A DNA stretch of 64,000 nucleotides from Sulfuricurvum sp. (GCF_028681615.1 NZ_JAQUHV010000003.1:1-64000); one strand, 5' to 3'. Numbered from the stretch's first letter, positions 9,561-18,641 are shown. Made by a program: numbers and translations. The notes: a model not told the origin generated them from the letters alone.

Positions 9561-10258
9561 TCAACGGTGCAGCAATTTCCGTTAATACGGCACAACATTT
9601 ATACTGGTTCGGCCGGTATGTACAGCGGGTACAAACAATGCTGGTTGAGATGCTTGAGTGCTATGATCATGTAATCGACCGGGATTTTGAGTACGGCAGC
9701 AAGTTTTTTGATAAATTGGGGATAAAAGCGGACTATAAAAACGGTCTTGATTTCCTCAATGTAGGTGTCTACGGTGCTCATCAGGGGAGTATTGAATCGA
9801 TTATCAAAATGGCACGCGAAAATGCTATCGAAACACGGCATCTTTTGGATGAACGCGGATTTGCTACGCTCAATAAAATCTATAACCATCTTTCCGAAGG
9901 GCGCAGTCGAGCAGCCATCAGTCCGACCCATTTGGAAGAGATTGTTGATAACTGCAGTTTGATTTTAGGTATTTTTTCTTCCGAACTCGATCGCACCCGA
10001 GCCTATCAGCTGATCCGCTTCGGACAGCAGATTGAACGTTTTGATTTGATTTTACGTCTGTACGGAGAGATTGAAATGGTGACGGCAGATATTGATGTCG
10101 TCAATAATATTGCACGGCAGTTGAACCGTAACTACCGTCCTATCAATGTGACGACGTCGGATATTCCGAAATTTCTTCTCTTTTTAAACGGCGTTGTTGA
10201 TAGGGTTATTCAAAATAAAGCATGTGTCCCCGAATCGTTTCAATCGCAAAGTTCATAG
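9557..10258 (+). CDS. Alpha-E domain protein (DUF403), ATP-grasp partner
   Basis: All-helical protein of 233 residues from the ATG that overlaps the preceding stop (ATGA). The opening ISVNTAQHLYWFGRYVQRVQTMLVEML and the later ARENAIETRHLLDERGFATLNKIYNHL are characteristic of the alpha-E family, found beside circularly permuted ATP-grasp genes in many bacteria. No catalytic residues are known. A structural or substrate-presenting role is assumed from context. A start at 9542 is in frame but has no better binding site. Confidence 0.85.
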   Translation: MINGAAISVNTAQHLYWFGRYVQRVQTMLVEMLECYDHVIDRDFEYGSKFFDKLGIKADYKNGLDFLNVGVYGAHQGSIESIIKMARENAIETRHLLDERGFATLNKIYNHLSEGRSRAAISPTHLEEIVDNCSLILGIFSSELDRTRAYQLIRFGQQIERFDLILRLYGEIEMVTADIDVVNNIARQLNRNYRPINVTTSDIPKFLLFLNGVVDRVIQNKACVPESFQSQSS

Positions 10259-10266
10259 GAGAATAT

Positions 10267-11205
10267 GTGGGTGTTATAGAAGAAGTTTTTTCAATCGACC
10301 TGCCCGTAGGGGAGCAGTTCCGGATTCAGCGGTGCCGATATATTCCCAAAAAAGGTGAAACTCTCAAGCGGATATCCATTGTAAGCGGAATTCACGGGGA
10401 TGAGCTGGAAGGGCAGTATGTCTGTTTTTTGTTGGGAGAATGGCTGCGTGCCAATCCGGACAAGATAAAAGCAACGATCGATATCTATCCGGCTATTAAC
10501 TCTTTGGGGCTTGATAGTATCACCCGTTCGGTCCCTTTTTACGAAGTCGATTTGAACCGTGTTTTTCCGGGAAGTAAAAATGATTTCCTCCCCGCCCAGA
10601 TTGCCGATGGGGTTGTAAGCGCGATGAAAGGATCGGAAATCGCAATCGATATCCATTCCAGTAACATCTTTTTACGTGAAATACCGCAAGTGCGGATTGC
10701 AAAATCTCAGGAAAAAACCCTGGTACCGTTAGCCAATAAACTTAATATCGATTTCGTATGGGTTCATGATGCGGTGACGGTTTTAGAGTCTACGTTTGCC
10801 CATGCTATGAACACTCTTGGAACTAAAACACTGGTTGTAGAGATGGGAGTAGGGATGCGTCTAGGCAAAACCTACGGGCATCAACTTTTGGACGGACTTT
10901 TGAATCTTATGGCGTGTGAAGGATTTTTATCCATCGAGCCGCTGGACGTCCGTTATCCGATACAGTCGCATGTAGGTGAAGTAGCCTATTTGAATGCATC
11001 GTGTCCGGGATTGTTCGTCCCTTCAATTGAGCATTGCCAAATGATTGAAAAAGGTTCGGTTGTCGGGCAAATCGTTGATCCTCTGAGCGGCCAAGTGCTC
11101 GATGAAGTGATTGCTCCTATCGGAGGAATTTTGTTTACTCTTAGAGCTTATCCGATTGTGTATGAAGGCTCATTAGTCGGAAGAATTTTTGGAGAGAACG
11201 AATGA
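10267..11205 (+). CDS. Succinylglutamate desuccinylase/aspartoacylase-like zinc hydrolase (catalytic residues kept)
   Basis: M14-superfamily protein. From the GTG at 10267 (TAGGAG, then five bases) it has 312 residues. An ATG at 10222 would overlap the previous gene by 37 bases. Zinc ligands are visible as SGIHGDELEG (His43, Glu46) and AIDIHSSN (His130), and the general-base region as TLVVEMGVGMR. The C-terminal part (LYGxxL replaced by DPLSGQVLDEVIAPIGG) is a lipoyl-like beta domain, common in this family. It would remove an acyl or amino-acyl group, and the position after an ATP-grasp gene suggests it trims or hydrolyses the ligation product (inference). Confidence 0.82.
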   Translation: MGVIEEVFSIDLPVGEQFRIQRCRYIPKKGETLKRISIVSGIHGDELEGQYVCFLLGEWLRANPDKIKATIDIYPAINSLGLDSITRSVPFYEVDLNRVFPGSKNDFLPAQIADGVVSAMKGSEIAIDIHSSNIFLREIPQVRIAKSQEKTLVPLANKLNIDFVWVHDAVTVLESTFAHAMNTLGTKTLVVEMGVGMRLGKTYGHQLLDGLLNLMACEGFLSIEPLDVRYPIQSHVGEVAYLNASCPGLFVPSIEHCQMIEKGSVVGQIVDPLSGQVLDEVIAPIGGILFTLRAYPIVYEGSLVGRIFGENE

Positions 11206-12131
11206 AACGACTAGAGATACTCAATTTTAAGTCACCCAACCGTGCTCCATTGATTGTGGAGGGTTTTTTATTCGGTGAAGAGAGCAAAGGGCCGTCTGTC
11301 GCCATTGTCGGTGCCATGAGCGGGGATCACATCAATCAGCTCTATGTTGCTTCGCGCTTTGTCGATTTTCTTCGTCAAAAAGAAGAAGAGGGGAAAATTA
11401 CGGGCAAGATTTTGGTGATTCCTGCCGTGAATACCTATGCATTGAATATGGGACAGCCGTTTTGGCCATTGGATAAAACCGATATCAATATGATGTTTCC
11501 GGGATATGCTCAGGGTGAAACGACGCAGCGGATTGCTGCTAAACTGTTTGAATCGCTTCAGGGATACGACTTCGGCATTATTTTGGAAGGACGTCGCGAT
11601 CAGGGGATGTGTCTGCCGTATGTAAAACTGATTAAAAGCGGATATGAAGACCTGGAAGCGGCGAAAGATCTTGGGATGCGGTTTATCCATTATCGCGAGT
11701 ACAGCCCAATCGAGACGGTAATGTTACAGTATAACTGGCAATTATGGGGGAGCAAGGCGCTCTCTTTGGTTTTCGGTAAAAATGGAGCAATCGAACACCG
11801 CAGCAGCGAGGAAGTTCACGGGGCGCTGGTACGGTTTATGGCGAAACGAGAAATATTGGATGTATCGGTATTTGAAGGCTTTTCAAGCAATGTGATCGGG
11901 CCGGATCACATCACGCTTCTCAAAGCATCGCATGCAGGGATTTTCGATTCCTTGGTGTCGTGCGGCGATACAATCGAAAAAGGGGCTATTCTCGGTCGGA
12001 TTACCGATGCACTGAGCGGTAAGAAATTGGAAAAAATCATTGCACCCTCCGGAGGAGTTTTGACCTGCCAATATTCCCATCCGCTGATTTTTCAAAATTC
12101 GATTGCGTTTAGGATAGCATCCGTCAATTAA
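11202..12131 (+). CDS. AstE/AspA-like paralogue lacking all zinc ligands
   Basis: 309 residues, starting in an ATGA overlap with its paralogue. It aligns along the whole length: VAIVGAMSGDHINQLYV against SIVSGIHGDELEGQYV, DINMMFPG against DLNRVFPG, and the C-terminal DALSGKKLEKIIAPSGGVL against DPLSGQVLDEVIAPIGGIL. The three zinc ligands are replaced (His to Ser40, Glu to His43, His to Glu129), and the Glu of the VVEMG motif is Val. It is probably not a zinc hydrolase and may be a regulatory or heterodimer partner of the upstream enzyme (inference). It closes the operon. Confidence 0.8.
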   Translation: MKRLEILNFKSPNRAPLIVEGFLFGEESKGPSVAIVGAMSGDHINQLYVASRFVDFLRQKEEEGKITGKILVIPAVNTYALNMGQPFWPLDKTDINMMFPGYAQGETTQRIAAKLFESLQGYDFGIILEGRRDQGMCLPYVKLIKSGYEDLEAAKDLGMRFIHYREYSPIETVMLQYNWQLWGSKALSLVFGKNGAIEHRSSEEVHGALVRFMAKREILDVSVFEGFSSNVIGPDHITLLKASHAGIFDSLVSCGDTIEKGAILGRITDALSGKKLEKIIAPSGGVLTCQYSHPLIFQNSIAFRIASVN

Positions 12132-12225
12132 ACAGTATTTGCAATCGATGTATTTTTAAAGTTCCATAATGTATTATTGGATGATAAAAGAAGAGTTAGA
12201 AAGGGTTGGATGATCTTTCTAGCGA

Positions 12226-13515
12226 TTACTCAACCCGATTTCGTCCGTTTTGTTTGGCCAAATAGAGTTTGGCATCGACGGCATGGACATATTTTTGAAT
12301 GGTCTCTTTTGTCACAAAGGTGAGATCGTTGCTGTCGATTTCAAATACGCCGATACTGACGGTGTAGGAAAGACGGGCGCTTTCATATTTGAGTTCATGT
12401 TCAGAAACCGTTTGAACGATCGTTTCGGCGATTGTGTGTGCCTCTTTGTACGTTGTTGAGGGGAGGAGAATTAAAAACTCTTCTCCGCCGAAGCGGAAAA
12501 TAAAGTCGGATTTGCGCAAGGTTTTTTGAAGTGTGGCCGCAAAATCTTTGATTACTTCATCTCCGGCAAGATGGCCGAAACGGTCATTGATTGCCTTGAA
12601 ATGGTCCAGATCGCACATGATCATGGTTGATTTGGTCTCTGTGGCTTTGGCAATTTCGATCTGACTGATCATGATTTTTTCAAACAGACGTCGCCCGAGA
12701 AGTCCGGTCAAAGGGTCCTTAGTATATTCCCCGATGATCAGCATATCGTTAATAATGGCGATTTCATTGCCGATTTCCAGTGAGGTGTAATCCAGTTGGA
12801 TCAGTAGCTGGATCAGATTCCTATGATTGAACCCGTCGGACGAATGGTGCTGCATAATATTGGAGGCCAACTCATGCAAGGCGATATGAAGCCGCTGAAT
12901 GTCATGAAAATGGCTTGTATTGGAAAGGTAAGGAAGAGAAGGGTTGTGAAGCCATTGCCCGAATGAGCATTGAGTATGATCTAGTTCACAACTGCTCCCC
13001 TCCCGTTCTGTCCCTTGAAGTTTTGCAATCAGCACCAGCATCCATTCCAAATGGTGCTGATAATGGATCATCAGATGTTTTTCGATTAAGTGAGAAAGAT
13101 GGGAGAGACGGAGGTGATTTTTAGTCGCCAGCTTTCGTAAAATCTGTTGATAATACTCTTCGGAGATACGATTCTCTAATGCGGAAAAATGCTCATTGGC
13201 GTAAGCAACGGAAGAACATTTTCCCTCAGATGCCAAAAGGCCTAATATCTCACGAGCGACATTGGACAATTCGCTGTGGACAAAAAGATAAGGGAGATCA
13301 TTTTGGATGCAAAATTCGAGGTACTCTTCGATGATATGGCTTTCATCTGAGGAATCAAAAGAGTCAAAAACGGAGAGAAGTTTCTCTTTTTGTTCGTTGA
13401 TCGTTTGTGCATAAGAGAATTCATGCTTTATGAAACATTCGCTGCTTTGTACCTCTTGGGTGAAATGCTCCAATGCATTACGCATGGCTGGCAAATAGTT
13501 TTTCCATTGAAGCAT
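12226..13515 (-). CDS. Diguanylate cyclase with zinc-binding CZB domain
   Basis: 429 residues, no membrane segments. Residues about 145-225 look like a CZB domain: His155 in HHLEW, Cys183 in CSFGQWL, and His210/His214 in LHIALHELA supply the 3His-1Cys zinc set known from DgcZ and TlpD. Residues about 265-429 are a GGDEF domain with the intact active loop GGEEF (343-347) and an RxxD product-inhibition site (Arg334-Asp337) five residues before it. It should make c-di-GMP from two GTP, with activity likely lowered by zinc as in DgcZ. The first 140 residues are helical and unassigned. It lies 12 bases after the YqeY gene. Confidence 0.88.
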   Translation of the reverse strand: MLQWKNYLPAMRNALEHFTQEVQSSECFIKHEFSYAQTINEQKEKLLSVFDSFDSSDESHIIEEYLEFCIQNDLPYLFVHSELSNVAREILGLLASEGKCSSVAYANEHFSALENRISEEYYQQILRKLATKNHLRLSHLSHLIEKHLMIHYQHHLEWMLVLIAKLQGTEREGSSCELDHTQCSFGQWLHNPSLPYLSNTSHFHDIQRLHIALHELASNIMQHHSSDGFNHRNLIQLLIQLDYTSLEIGNEIAIINDMLIIGEYTKDPLTGLLGRRLFEKIMISQIEIAKATETKSTMIMCDLDHFKAINDRFGHLAGDEVIKDFAATLQKTLRKSDFIFRFGGEEFLILLPSTTYKEAHTIAETIVQTVSEHELKYESARLSYTVSIGVFEIDSNDLTFVTKETIQKYVHAVDAKLYLAKQNGRNRVE

Positions 13516-13527
13516 CGAATATCCCTT

Positions 13528-13971
13528 CTACGCCAAAATCTTTTTTGCACATTCGTTGATGCGCTTGCCGTCGGCTTGTGCTCCGAGTGCTTTGGATGCG
13601 GCACCCATGATACGTCCGATGTCTTTGATCGAAGTGGCCCCGATTTCACTGATCAGTGAACGCAGAGCGTTTTCAAGCTCTTCATCAGTGAGCTGCTTCG
13701 GAAGATAGGTTTCGAAAATAGCTGCTTCAGAAGCCTCTTTTTCATACAAATCTTCACGTCCCGCATCACGATACTGAGCCATTGCGTCGTTGCGTTGTTT
13801 AACCTGTTTTTGGATGATTTTGATGACATCTTCATCAGTAAGCTCTTTGCGCTCATCGACTTCGATTTGTTTCATCGCGCTGCTGAGAAGACGAAGTGCA
13901 TCGCGCAATGCACTGTTTTTCTCTTTCATCGCTGTTTTGATATCGTCGTTTATCTGTTCTCTGAGTGTCAT
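13528..13971 (-). CDS. GatB/YqeY domain protein
   Basis: 147 residues, the standard YqeY length. Typical segments are LREQINDDIKTAMKEKNSALRDALRLLSSAMKQIEVDERK at the N-terminus and IGRIMGAASKALGAQADGKRINECAKKIL at the C-terminus, the helical tail domain shared with the GatB subunit of the tRNA amidotransferase. The function of free YqeY proteins is unsettled. It is first in a two-gene unit with the diguanylate cyclase, and divergent from flgH. Confidence 0.88.
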   Translation of the reverse strand: MTLREQINDDIKTAMKEKNSALRDALRLLSSAMKQIEVDERKELTDEDVIKIIQKQVKQRNDAMAQYRDAGREDLYEKEASEAAIFETYLPKQLTDEELENALRSLISEIGATSIKDIGRIMGAASKALGAQADGKRINECAKKILA

Positions 13972-14029
13972 AAAATTTCCTTGGAACTATTTTTGCTTTA
14001 TTATAGCTAAATATGACTTGGATGGAATA

Positions 14030-14746
14030 ATGCGGATATCCCTATACCTCTCGATACTCTCGGCATCATTGTTGGTAAGCGGCTGTACGGCACGTATTAC
14101 AGAACCCGAAATCGCATTTACCCCTCCAAAATACGTCGAAGAGATGCCCTCACGTGAAGAAGAGAACACCTTTGTCGCCCGGGGGAGTTTGTTCGGTCAG
14201 GGTGACAGTCCGCTCTTTTCCGATCATAAAGCGATGCATGTCAATGATATCGTAACCGTTGTCATCTCCGAAACGGCAGCCAGCTCCAGCGTTGGTAAGA
14301 AAGCGCTTTCCGAAGCGGATACGATTGGACTAAAAGGCGGTATCATGACATCCGGCGGTGGAAACTCGGCGGTAAGTTCTGCAGTAAGCAAGCTGAACGG
14401 ATTAGCAGATATCGGGTTAAGTGGCGGATCGACATCCTCTTATACGGGATCGGGGAGCGCAACGAAAAATGCGACGTTTACCACTACGGTATCATCGCGA
14501 ATTGTCAAAGTAATGTCAAACGGGAACTATTTTATCACCGGTCGACGGGAGATTATGGTGGACGATCAAAAGCAGATTATGGAGTTAAGCGGAGTAATCC
14601 GTCCGTATGATATTGATCAGAATAACCAAATCAGCTCGTCTAAAATTTCCGATGCTAAAATCCTGTATGCGAATGAAGGGGATGTCGACCGTTCAACTCA
14701 GCAAGGGTGGGGAAGCAAGCTCGTCAATGCAGTTTGGCCGTTTTAA
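14030..14746 (+). CDS. flgH: Flagellar L-ring protein FlgH
   Basis: 238 residues from the ATG at 14030. Much longer upstream starts run through the antisense YqeY gene and were not used. It begins with a lipoprotein signal (lipobox LVSGC). FlgH signatures follow: SLFGQGDSPLFSDHKAMHVNDIVTVVISE, a Gly/Ser-rich middle, FTTTVSSRIVKVMSNGNYFITGRREIMV, ELSGVIRPYDI and the ending GWGSKLVNAVWPF. It forms the outer-membrane ring round the flagellar rod. No other flagellar gene is nearby, which is common in Campylobacterota. Confidence 0.95.
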   Translation: MRISLYLSILSASLLVSGCTARITEPEIAFTPPKYVEEMPSREEENTFVARGSLFGQGDSPLFSDHKAMHVNDIVTVVISETAASSSVGKKALSEADTIGLKGGIMTSGGGNSAVSSAVSKLNGLADIGLSGGSTSSYTGSGSATKNATFTTTVSSRIVKVMSNGNYFITGRREIMVDDQKQIMELSGVIRPYDIDQNNQISSSKISDAKILYANEGDVDRSTQQGWGSKLVNAVWPF

Positions 14747-14784
14747 GACTTTTTTGCTGACGTAAACCCGTTATTGACTCACTC

Positions 14785-15999
14785 CTAGTGAATCATCTGC
14801 ATCGGATCGATGTGTGCATTGCGCTGTGTAACTTCGAACATCAGTTCACGAGCGACACGTCCGATGATCGAACCTTGTTTGATCCGTTTGCCCACTTCGA
14901 CGGTAGGGGCGATTTTATCCAAATGGGCGTAGATGGTATGTAAACCGTTATCGTGTTCGATAATGATGACATTTTCCAGCATTGCCGTCGGTTTGGCAAA
15001 AATGACTTTGCCGTTGAGGACCGTTTTGACTTTTGCGTCGGCTTCGGTAGGGCGCAGTGACACTGAGTCGTTAAAGATCTTGATTCCATAGACCGGATCG
15101 GTATATGGGCCGAAGCGTTTGGTGACGACATAGCCATCAAGCGGTGCAATCGTCCGTTCTCCCGCATAGGCCGCTACATTTGAAGGGCTGTATTCGGCTA
15201 CCGCTTGTTTGACATCTTCTGGAACCGGTTTGGAACCCGGTTTCGGCGGTGTGAGCGGAGGCGGAGCTTTTTTAGGCTTGAGTGATTCGCGTTTGATGAT
15301 ATTGAGACTTGCAAGTGTATTTTGCAATGAGCGTTGTTGCTCTAAAATCTTATCCAGCGATTTTTTATACTCTTGTTTGTCTTTTTCAAGTTTTGCAATC
15401 GCTTTTTCATTTTCTTTTTTTGTCTCTAGGACTTTGTTCTTTTGTTTATCAATGACTGCAATGGATTGTTTTAAAATCGTTGTTTTGCTAGAGAGGCCGG
15501 TTATTTTTTCGTTGTTATCGGCAAATAACACATTGAGCTCTTTGATCTCTTGATTGATCTGTTTGAGATGAAGTTTGAGGGCTTCTTCGGTAATAAGAGC
15601 ATCTGCCTCTTTGGCACGGTCATCGTTGATCAGCAATGAGATGGAGGTATTGCGCGCAATGGCAAAAACAAGACGCTGTTCTATCTCATTTTGGGTTTTA
15701 ATCAGGTTGTTTTGCTGAGTTTCCAACTCTTTGAGTGTCGATTTATTGGATTGATAAACACTCTCTTTGGATTGCAGGTCCTGAACGAGAGAATTGATAT
15801 GTTCTTGCTGCGTTCCGACAATCTGCTTTTGCTGATTGATTTTGGATGCGGTCTCTTCGAGTTTGGCACTGAGACTGGAGTATGTTTGTTTCGTCTCATT
15901 CAGTTGTTTGGACGTCTTATTGATTTTTTCATCAATTTTCGCTGCAGGGAGCGAAACAACGAGAAAAGAGAGCAAAAGGAGGGAGAAGGGGGTTTTCAT
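14785..15999 (-). CDS. EnvC-like murein hydrolase activator, degenerate LytM domain
   Basis: 404 residues: signal peptide, a long coiled coil (about residues 20-235), a Pro/Lys-rich linker (KPKKAPPPLTPPKPG) and a C-terminal LytM/M23 fold (about 285-404). The zinc site is degenerate. The usual HxxxD is replaced in VYGIKIFND, and the usual HxH before FEV reads ELM. Only the His of IYAHLDK remains. That is the pattern of EnvC, which activates amidases and does not cut peptidoglycan itself. It directly follows ftsX with no gap, so it should be driven by FtsEX in the periplasm at division. Confidence 0.85.
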   Translation of the reverse strand: MKTPFSLLLLSFLVVSLPAAKIDEKINKTSKQLNETKQTYSSLSAKLEETASKINQQKQIVGTQQEHINSLVQDLQSKESVYQSNKSTLKELETQQNNLIKTQNEIEQRLVFAIARNTSISLLINDDRAKEADALITEEALKLHLKQINQEIKELNVLFADNNEKITGLSSKTTILKQSIAVIDKQKNKVLETKKENEKAIAKLEKDKQEYKKSLDKILEQQRSLQNTLASLNIIKRESLKPKKAPPPLTPPKPGSKPVPEDVKQAVAEYSPSNVAAYAGERTIAPLDGYVVTKRFGPYTDPVYGIKIFNDSVSLRPTEADAKVKTVLNGKVIFAKPTAMLENVIIIEHDNGLHTIYAHLDKIAPTVEVGKRIKQGSIIGRVARELMFEVTQRNAHIDPMQMIH

Positions 16000-16812
16000 C
16001 TATTCCTCTTCTTCATTTCCGATTACGATCGTCATTGTGAGAACGATGGAGACCCCGAGCGCTATGAGGAGAGATCGGATACTGTCATCGATAAAATTGA
16101 AAAGTTGGATTTTAATACCGACGGTTTGTAGCAGTAAGTCCATCCATCCGTATTCTCCAATGATAAAAAAGGTCAAACACAAAATGGCGGTAGCGATAAT
16201 GGCATCAACGATAGCAAGACGGAAAAGGACGGCGGAACGGAGCCATACCGGTGCACCGAAAAGGGCCATGATACTCATACGTTCCGAATGTTGGAACTGC
16301 CACAAACGCATCTCTTTGAGAATGAGCAATGAGGTAACGGCAGCGATGGCGATTGAGAATACCTGAACGACGTCTTTAAACAGCAGCATCAGTTTGTAGA
16401 CGGTGTCATGTGTTTGAGCATACCCTTCCACCCGGACGATTGCAGGATTCTTTTGAAGTCTTTTTTGAAGGTTTTGAATCTCAGAAGGCGTCGGAAAACG
16501 GTTCAAATAGAGTCGATAAAATTTTGGAAGAGTCAGTTTGAGCAAGTCCAGATTTTTTTGTGTCATTTCCCCTTGGAGACGGTTTAAAACCTGATCGGTA
16601 GCGATGGCTTCACTGCGCTCTATGAGCGTATCCATCGCTTTGAACTCGACCGGGGTGAATGCCTTGTTGGAGACGACAATGATCGAATAATCATTTTTAA
16701 GATTGGTTTCGTATGCGGCAATCGTACGGTCAACCGCGACATAAATCTGAACCGCAAATAAAACTGTGAAAAGGGCAATGATAAGTGAAATATGGTTTTT
16801 AAGAGACTTCAT
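16000..16812 (-). CDS. ftsX: Cell division protein FtsX
   Basis: 270 residues. One transmembrane helix lies at the N-terminus (ISLIIALFTVLFAVQIYVAV). A periplasmic loop of about 130 residues follows (including NRFPTPSEIQNLQKRLQKNPAIVRVEGYA), then three C-terminal helices, as in FtsX. The MSIMALFGAPVWLRSAVLF stretch corresponds to the conserved IxxxLGA segment of the FtsX/MacB permease family. It pairs with FtsE and transmits ATP hydrolysis to the periplasmic EnvC-like protein. It overlaps ftsE by 14 bases. Confidence 0.9.
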   Translation of the reverse strand: MKSLKNHISLIIALFTVLFAVQIYVAVDRTIAAYETNLKNDYSIIVVSNKAFTPVEFKAMDTLIERSEAIATDQVLNRLQGEMTQKNLDLLKLTLPKFYRLYLNRFPTPSEIQNLQKRLQKNPAIVRVEGYAQTHDTVYKLMLLFKDVVQVFSIAIAAVTSLLILKEMRLWQFQHSERMSIMALFGAPVWLRSAVLFRLAIVDAIIATAILCLTFFIIGEYGWMDLLLQTVGIKIQLFNFIDDSIRSLLIALGVSIVLTMTIVIGNEEEE

Positions 16813-17470
16813 GGATATTCCCTAGCTCAATATGAAAATGTTTATACGGTACGGTGATTTCGGATGGGATATGATGGGTAACTACGACGATGGTCGTCTT
16901 GAGCTGCGTGTTGGCCCCTTCCAATAAGTTCCATATGACTTGCGATGAATATTCATCCAAATTTCCGGTCGGCTCATCCGCCAAAATGAGGATCGGATTA
17001 TGAGCCAATGCACGGGCCATCGCAACACGCTGCTGCTCACCCCCGCTGAGTTCCGGAGGATATTTTCCCGCTTGATGGATCAGTTTGACATGTCCGAGGA
17101 GCTTTTGTACCTGTGAACCGCTCACATCTTTGGTATAGCCAGAGATGATAAGAGGAAGCATGACATTCTTTTCGATGGTCCACTCTTTAATCAGTTTGTA
17201 GTCTTGAAAGACGACACCGATATGACGGCGGAGAAAATTGAGCTTCGAGGTGCTGATTTTATTCATTTTCACCCCGCCTACCATCAACTGGCCGGCTCTA
17301 GGAGTAATAGCCCCGTAAAATGATTTTAGAAGGGTTGATTTGCCGCTTCCGCTGGCACCGGTGATAAACACAAAACTCCCTGCATCGATAGAAAACGAAG
17401 CTTTGCTGATAATGCTTTCGAACTCTTTGTACGAGAGGGAGAGGTTTTCTGCAATAATGACTTTATCCAT
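16799..17470 (-). CDS. ftsE: Cell division ATP-binding protein FtsE
   Basis: 223 residues, a complete ABC ATPase: Walker A GASGSGKST (about 39-47), Q-loop VFQDYKLI, signature LSGGEQQRVAMARAL, Walker B ILILADEPTGNLD, and switch His in VVVTHH. Identity as FtsE rests on the size, the DYKLI Q-loop typical of FtsE and the immediate coupling to ftsX. It overlaps trmB by 8 bases. Confidence 0.92.
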   Translation of the reverse strand: MDKVIIAENLSLSYKEFESIISKASFSIDAGSFVFITGASGSGKSTLLKSFYGAITPRAGQLMVGGVKMNKISTSKLNFLRRHIGVVFQDYKLIKEWTIEKNVMLPLIISGYTKDVSGSQVQKLLGHVKLIHQAGKYPPELSGGEQQRVAMARALAHNPILILADEPTGNLDEYSSQVIWNLLEGANTQLKTTIVVVTHHIPSEITVPYKHFHIELGNIHEVS

Positions 17471-18638
17471 GAATCAACTCGTTTAATAAGATATGGGCTT
17501 TCAGGTTTGCACTGGATGGGACGGGTGTCGTCGGGTAATAACGGGCTGTAGCGTTTTGGATAATAACATACGTACTCTCAGGCCGGTCGAAACTTCCCAT
17601 GGAAAGACGGAGCATACTTCCATCTTCACCGATGCTAAAGGTACGTTCAACATGTAAAAATCCCCACTCCCGTTTGTAGGTCTCTTTTTTGATACGATCG
17701 ATAACACTAAAATCAATGGGATCGGAGCTAAAAGAAAAATCACCGATAATATCCGGTTCAGGACTTTCGTCTTCACAGGTAAATGTGACGTCGTAGATAT
17801 TTTTTTCCATCTTCTTCCAGCGGTCTTCGTATTTACTCACGATAGCGATCTCTTGGTTTTTACGGACGTCGAATCGGCTTTTTGCCGGAGAACTGAACGT
17901 CTCAAGGGCAAATCGGTAATAATTTTCACTGTCGGTGCGGAGTTCGAGCGTCCCGCCGACGCTTAGTACACGATCTGATTCTTTTAAGAATGCTTCGGAA
18001 ATGACACGACGGTGCGGCTTTTTGTCCCAAGGGACGGGAAAATGGACGTAAATTTTTCCAACGATGTTGGAAGGGACAAATTCTAGAAAAAGGCGTGCAT
18101 CGTAATCAAGCACCATGATGTTGGACAGCTTTTGGATGACGATCTGTTTGAGTGCCTGTTCGATAGAGGGTTTATGAATCTCCAACCCGATAAATAAAAC
18201 ATCGGGATTCGCGGCAGCTTGATGAAGCAGATGTCGGGCTGAGCCGAATCCGATCTCGATACGCACTTCTCGGTCACGTGGAAAGTTTTCGACGAAAAAA
18301 GGGATCGATTTAAGCGCGTCATGTGTTTTAAGATGGGTGTTTTCCGGTGCATTATCGACATTGGAATCGAGAATACGTGAACCGGAACACTCCGCATACG
18401 CCAAAAGGGCGTGTTTAACCAAAAAGTTCGGGGAGGGGCGGGTGACTTTATCGCTTTTTAGGAGCTCTTTATTCTCCGTCTTTTTGTGTACTAAAAAGAA
18501 TTCCCGGCCTTTATAACGGGTAGCGATAAGTGCTCCGCCGCTTTGGTTTTTATAGTCTGCTTGAAACAGAAACTCAACGTCACCGCATTGTGCGGGAAAG
18601 GTGAGGGGTTTGAATGATTCGAGATTTAAATGCGGCAT
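17463..18638 (-). CDS. trmB: tRNA (guanine-N7)-methyltransferase, long Campylobacterota form
   Basis: 391 residues, against about 240 in E. coli. The central part carries the TrmB core: VRIEIGFGSARHLLHQAAANPDVLFIGLEIH (SAM site), then KIYVHFPVPWDKKPHRRV (the FPDPW-like motif, here FPVPW) and GGTLELRTDSENYYRFALE. N- and C-terminal extensions of about 100 and 70 residues are found in this lineage. It methylates G46 in the variable loop of tRNA. It sits between the lipoprotein gene (3-base gap) and ftsE (overlap). Confidence 0.93.
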   Translation of the reverse strand: MPHLNLESFKPLTFPAQCGDVEFLFQADYKNQSGGALIATRYKGREFFLVHKKTENKELLKSDKVTRPSPNFLVKHALLAYAECSGSRILDSNVDNAPENTHLKTHDALKSIPFFVENFPRDREVRIEIGFGSARHLLHQAAANPDVLFIGLEIHKPSIEQALKQIVIQKLSNIMVLDYDARLFLEFVPSNIVGKIYVHFPVPWDKKPHRRVISEAFLKESDRVLSVGGTLELRTDSENYYRFALETFSSPAKSRFDVRKNQEIAIVSKYEDRWKKMEKNIYDVTFTCEDESPEPDIIGDFSFSSDPIDFSVIDRIKKETYKREWGFLHVERTFSIGEDGSMLRLSMGSFDRPESTYVIIQNATARYYPTTPVPSSANLKAHILLNELIHG

Positions 18639-18641
18639 ACT

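Noticed and set aside
13790-14029. 80-codon upstream extension of flgH
   Set aside because: It runs antisense through the YqeY gene and would bury the lipoprotein signal that begins at 14030.
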